Of a DNA stretch of 8,497 nucleotides, positions 5,919 to 8,497 are shown piece by piece (position 1 is the first letter of the stretch; every line of letters begins with the position of its first letter). The notes beneath the pieces were generated by a model. The model did not search any database. It saw nothing but the letters and a program-made list of their open reading frames with translations, and was not told the DNA's origin. Position numbers and translations under genes: made by a program. The DNA lies in assembly GCA_905234005.1 (NCBI GenBank), contig CAJOFW010000120.1:1-8497 (forward strand), read 5' to 3'. Source of the DNA: an uncultured Oscillospiraceae bacterium. GTDB taxonomy: Bacteria; Bacillota; Clostridia; Oscillospirales; Oscillospiraceae.

Positions 5919-6652
5919 CGTGGAGCGCGGTCACCGGCGCGGAGCGGTACGCCGTCTGCCGCCGGGAGAGCGGCGGCGAGTGGGTGACGCTCGCGACCGT
6001 CGCCGGCACGGAGTATACCGACGCGTCCCCGCTCGTCGGCACGGCGAGCTACCGCGTCCGGGCGTATGACGACGACGGCGGCGCGTGGGGCGCGTACAGC
6101 TCGTCGAAGACCGTCACCTACAACCCGTTCACGGACGTGTCCACCGGATCGGGCACCTTCAAATACGTCGCCTGGGCGTACAACAGCGGCATCGTGAAGG
6201 GCACGTCGGCGACGACGTTCTCCCCGTCCGCCGACTGTACTCGCGGCCAGTTCGCGCTGATGCTCTACCGCATGGCGGGCAGGCCGGACGTGACCGGGCT
6301 TGCGTGCCCGTTCACCGACGTGAAGGCGTCCGCCCCGTACTACGGCGCCGTGCTCTGGGCGTACGATCAGGGCGTCATCAAGGGCCGGAGCGGCACGACG
6401 TTCGACCCGTCCGGCAGCGTCACACGCGGGCAGATCGTTCTGATGCTCTACCGCATGGCGGGCAAGCCCGCCGTGTCCGGCGTCGACAATCCGTTCAAAG
6501 ACGTGAAGGCGTCGGATTCGTATTACAGGGCCGTGCTCTGGGCCGTCAGCGTCGGCGTCACGAACGGCACGAGCGCGACGACGTTCACCCCGGACAAAAA
6601 CTGCACCCGCTCCCAGCTCGTGACCTTCCTGTACCGCTACGGTACGCTTTGA
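5889..6652 (+). CDS. C-terminal part: FnIII-like domain and three SLH repeats (no own start)
   Basis: This frame continues the preceding protein after the frameshift and has no credible start of its own; coordinates mark the approximate junction. 'PLTWSAVTGAERYAVCRR' through 'YRVRAYDDDGGAWGAYSS' (about 5903-6121) is a fibronectin type III-like domain, with the typical Trp and the 'YRVRAY' strand. Three SLH repeats follow, beginning 'NPFTDV' (6122), 'CPFTDV' (6305) and 'NPFKDV' (6488). Each has the 'AVLWAY..GIVKGTSATTF.P...TRGQ' core, though the third is slightly divergent ('WAVSVGVTNG'). A 25-bp stretch is identical at 6257-6281 and 6440-6464, a sign of recent repeat duplication or conversion. 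The protein ends 'LVTFLYRYGTL', the usual ending in this group. Confidence 0.8.
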
Positions 6653-6693
6653 ACCTTTTCCTCAAAGAGAAGGCATCCAAAAAGGAACCTTGT

Positions 6694-6765
6694 ATGCGTT
6701 CCGAAAACGCGGTTTCCGACAAATACACAGAGGACAGAAAACCATGGACAAAATCAAAATGCTAA
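6694..6765 (+). CDS. Possible 23-codon leader ORF overlapping the icd start
   Basis: The ATG at 6694 has AAGGAA (6682-6687) 6 nt upstream, a better-placed ribosome site than that of many genes here. It encodes 'MRSENAVSDKYTEDRKPWTK' plus three residues and stops at 6765, 22 nt inside icd in another frame. Such an arrangement could couple translation of the two. The peptide is hydrophilic, with no run of regulatory amino acids and no attenuator-like hairpins, so amino-acid attenuation is not indicated. It may be fortuitous. Confidence 0.3.
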   Translation: MRSENAVSDKYTEDRKPWTKSKC

Positions 6766-7931
6766 ACCCCGTCGTCGAGATGGACGGCGACGAGATGACA
6801 CGCGTCATCTGGAAAATGATCAAGGACGAGCTTTTGAACCCGTTCGTCGATCTCAAAACCGAATACTACGACCTCGGCCTCGAAAACCGCGAGAGAACCG
6901 ACGACGCGGTCACGCTCGAGGCGGCGGAGGCGCTGCGCCGCGTCGGCGTCGGCGTCAAGTGCGCCACGATCACGCCGAACGCCAAACGCATGGAGGAGTA
7001 TCACCTCTCCCGTATGTACAAGAGCCCGAACGGCACGATCCGCTCCGCCGTGGACGGTACGACGTTCCGCGCCCCGATCATGCTCCCCGGCACAAAGCCG
7101 CTCGTCCCGACGTGGGAGGCCCCGATCACGATCGCCCGCCACTCGAACGCCGACCTCTACAAGGACGTGGAGCTGCGGGTGGAGGAGCCGGGCGACGCGG
7201 TGCTCTCCGCCGGCGGACAGGCGAAGACCGTCTATTCGTTCACCGGCCCCGGCGTCGCCCTCGCGATGTACAACACCGACAGGAGCATCGAATCCTTCGC
7301 CCGGAGCTGCTTCTCCTGCGCGCTCGACAAGAAGCAGGATCTGTGGTTCTCGTGCAAGGACACGATCTCCACGGTCTACGACGGCCGCTTCCGCGATATC
7401 TTTCAGGCGGTCTACGACGCGGAGTATAAGGCCGCGTTCGAGGCGGCGGGCATCCGCTATCTCTACACGCTGATCGACGACGCCGTCGCCCGCTGCATGC
7501 GGTCGAAGGGCGGCTTCGTCTGGGCGCTCAAGAACTACGACGGCGACGTGATGAGCGATATGATCGGCGCGGCGTTCGGCGCGCTGGCGCTGATGACGAG
7601 CGTGCTGATCTCCCCGTCCGGCTGCTTCGAGTACGAGGCCGCCCACGGCACCGTCACGCGCCACTGGTACCGCCGGCAGAAGGGCGAGAGAACCTCCACG
7701 AACCCGATGGCGACGCTGTTCGCCTGGACGGGGGCGCTCCGGAAACGCGGCGAGCTGGACGGCATCGCCGAGCTCACGGCGTTTGCCGACAGGCTCGAGA
7801 AGGCCAGCCTCGACGCCATCGGCGACGGCGTCGTGACCGGCGATATGGCCGCCCTCACCGGCGTTCCCGCCGGCGTCGACACCGAGACCTTCATCGCCGC
7901 CGTCCGCGAGAGACTTGAAAGGAGCATGTAA
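6744..7931 (+). CDS. icd: NADP-dependent isocitrate dehydrogenase (type II, homodimeric eukaryote-like)
   Basis: Oxidatively decarboxylates isocitrate to 2-oxoglutarate with reduction of NADP+, the last step of the glutamate-forming branch. The 395-aa protein aligns by eye with the eukaryotic and bacterial dimeric form. It has 'KSPNGTIR' (93-100), Arg109, Arg132 in 'ITIARHSNADLY', Tyr139 and Lys205 in 'SCKDTIS'. Metal ligands are Asp245 ('LIDD') and Asp268 and Asp272 ('NYDGDVMSD'). The NADP-contacting 'EAAHGTVTRHW' (298-308) keeps Arg306 and His307. The start at 6744 has AGAGGA 9 nt upstream; a TTG at 6690 in the same frame is unlikely. No promoter is evident in the 91 bp before it, so transcription may come from the hydratase promoter through the SLH gene. 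A strong hairpin lies 55 bp after the stop. Confidence 0.95.
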   Translation: MDKIKMLNPVVEMDGDEMTRVIWKMIKDELLNPFVDLKTEYYDLGLENRERTDDAVTLEAAEALRRVGVGVKCATITPNAKRMEEYHLSRMYKSPNGTIRSAVDGTTFRAPIMLPGTKPLVPTWEAPITIARHSNADLYKDVELRVEEPGDAVLSAGGQAKTVYSFTGPGVALAMYNTDRSIESFARSCFSCALDKKQDLWFSCKDTISTVYDGRFRDIFQAVYDAEYKAAFEAAGIRYLYTLIDDAVARCMRSKGGFVWALKNYDGDVMSDMIGAAFGALALMTSVLISPSGCFEYEAAHGTVTRHWYRRQKGERTSTNPMATLFAWTGALRKRGELDGIAELTAFADRLEKASLDAIGDGVVTGDMAALTGVPAGVDTETFIAAVRERLERSM

Positions 7932-7986
7932 TACCGGCGCGATACCCGCAGTACGCACAATCACCACAATACCCGTAATACCGACA

Positions 7987-8026
7987 AAGGGACCGTTGCA
8001 AAATGAAAGTTTTGCAACGGTCCCTT
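7987..8026. terminator. Perfect 17-bp hairpin between convergent genes
   Basis: aagggaccgttgcaaaa (7987-8003), loop tgaaag, then the exact reverse complement (8010-8026). It lies between icd (plus) and the second SLH gene (minus), so it probably ends transcription from both sides. No T-run follows on either strand; the only run is the four T inside the stem. This is unusual for an intrinsic terminator, so it may instead be a dispersed palindromic repeat or a 3'-end stabiliser. Confidence 0.65.
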
Positions 8027-8061
8027 CGCGCTGGGAGGTGGTTAGGGGGTCATGGACGGCT

Positions 8062-8100
8062 GGGATGATTATAGATTGATTGCGGGATGATTACAGATTG
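8062..8100. repeat. Short tandem repeat at the 3' end of the second SLH gene
   Basis: gggatgattatagattg (8062-8078) and gggatgattacagattg (8084-8100) match at 16 of 17 bases with a 22-bp period. The right copy contains the SLH gene's stop codon, so the gene end appears to have been duplicated into the flank. Confidence 0.7.
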
Positions 8101-8497
8101 CTGTATCTGTACAGGAACAGGACGAGCTGGTACCGGGCGCAGTTGTTCGACGGGGAGAACGCGGTCGCGCCCGTGCCCTTTGTGATGTTGTTCTGATACG
8201 CCCAGAGGACGGCCTTGTAATACGAATCCGAGGCCGACACGTCCGTGAACGGGTTGTCGCCGCCGGACACGGCGGGCTTGCCCGCAAAGCGGTACAGCAT
8301 CAGGACGATCTGTCCGCGTGTCACAACCCCGTTCGGATTGAAATTGCCGCCGGCGGTGCCCTTGACGATCCCCTCGTCGGAGGCCCAGAGCACGGCCTTG
8401 TAGTACGGGGCGGACTTCTTCACGTCCTTGAACGGATTGGCAATCCCGGTCACGTCGGGCTTGCCGGCGAGGCGGTACAGCATCAGCGCGAGCTGGC
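8091..8497 (-). CDS. SLH-domain surface protein, C-terminal part (5' end outside window)
   Basis: The frame is open to the right edge and ends with TAA at 8091-8093. It shows the tail of one SLH repeat ('QLALMLYRLAGKPDVTG'), a second starting 'NPFKDVKKSAPYY', and a third starting 'NPFTDVSASDSYY', ending 'LVLFLYRYSNL'. The pattern and order match the C-terminus of the SLH protein at 6122-6652, including a 25-bp identical stretch (8261-8285 against 6458-6482, inverted). It is presumably another cell-wall-anchored surface protein; its functional ectodomain lies outside the window. It is convergent with icd. Confidence 0.92.
   Translation of the reverse strand, partial: QLALMLYRLAGKPDVTGIANPFKDVKKSAPYYKAVLWASDEGIVKGTAGGNFNPNGVVTRGQIVLMLYRFAGKPAVSGGDNPFTDVSASDSYYKAVLWAYQNNITKGTGATAFSPSNNCARYQLVLFLYRYSNL

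Larger units (their letters stand above)
5124..6652 (+). pseudogene. Secreted SLH-domain surface protein, interrupted by a frameshift
   Basis: Two overlapping frames join into one protein of about 510 residues: signal peptide, unknown ectodomain, fibronectin type III-like domain, three SLH repeats. The first frame stops at 5918; the second holds the rest. A single base missing near 5889 explains the split. Adding one C after 'acg' at 5886-5888 gives 'DATPAVVGGRLPLTWS', a natural linker into the FnIII strand. SLH repeats bind pyruvylated cell-wall polymers, so the product would be a surface protein. It starts 17 nt after the hydratase stop with no visible promoter of its own and stands between two TCA genes. 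Whether the lost base is real or a sequencing error cannot be told from this sequence. Confidence 0.75.

Noticed and set aside
5868..5920. Programmed -1 ribosomal frameshift in the SLH gene
   Set aside because: The direction would be right, but no slippery heptamer (X XXY YYZ) and no clear downstream stimulatory structure is seen. A missing base explains the junction better.
6654..6673. Hairpin ccttttc/gagaagg after the SLH stop, considered as a terminator
   Set aside because: A seven-pair stem with one G-T pair and no T-run after it. Too weak to claim, and the following ribosome site suggests the transcript continues.
6762..7967. Long open frame on the minus strand opposite icd
   Set aside because: Same antisense shadow effect; no motifs and no ribosome site.
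7932..7986. Repeated 'atacccg' and 'ataccg' strings after icd, considered as a CRISPR-like or iteron array
   Set aside because: The units are only 6-7 bp, unevenly spaced and imperfect. There are no spacers of constant length and no replication or Cas genes nearby.

Overview
The window looks like a chromosomal stretch from a high-G+C, Gram-positive-type anaerobe of the Clostridia (Oscillospiraceae-like gut lineages would fit). The grounds are the S-layer homology (SLH) repeats of the 'DVKASDSYYKAVLWA...GTSATTFSP...TRGQ' style, strong AGGAGG-like ribosome sites, G/C-ending codons, and a citrate synthase, YbhJ-like hydratase and eukaryote-like NADP isocitrate dehydrogenase set. The taxonomic placement is inference from protein style.

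Layout: (1) Positions 1-1359 hold two type II toxin-antitoxin modules, both on the minus strand: relBE (890-1359) and, downstream of it, a vapBC-type PIN module (101-717) that is visibly more AT-rich. A direct repeat of at least 99 bp (1-99 and 857-955), made of the 3' end of relE plus its downstream flank, brackets the vapBC module, so positions 34-99 are an orphan relE tail. The full-length relE appears to lack one central beta-strand, and the gap falls exactly at the edge of the repeat. (2) Positions 1421-8026 hold the oxidative, glutamate-forming branch of the TCA cycle. Citrate synthase (minus) is divergent from an aconitase-family hydratase (plus) across a 243-bp control region with a promoter for each. 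NADP-isocitrate dehydrogenase lies further downstream on plus. Together they convert oxaloacetate plus acetyl-CoA to 2-oxoglutarate and NADPH. (3) A secreted SLH protein gene (5124-6652) sits between the hydratase and the dehydrogenase, 17 nt after the hydratase stop. It is split by an apparent single-base deletion near 5889. (4) After the dehydrogenase comes a perfect 17-bp hairpin, then the 3' end of a second, convergent SLH gene (8091 to the right edge).

The three TCA genes are almost certainly functional: the catalytic residues are in place. The surface-protein genes are unrelated in function and look like insertions around the isocitrate dehydrogenase gene. The two SLH genes are inverted relative to each other and share near-identical stretches, so they could recombine. 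No RNA gene, CRISPR array or transposase is visible. No gene-free stretch exceeds 300 bp; the longest are 718-889, which holds the vapBC promoter and a possible gene remnant, and 2851-3093, the divergent control region.
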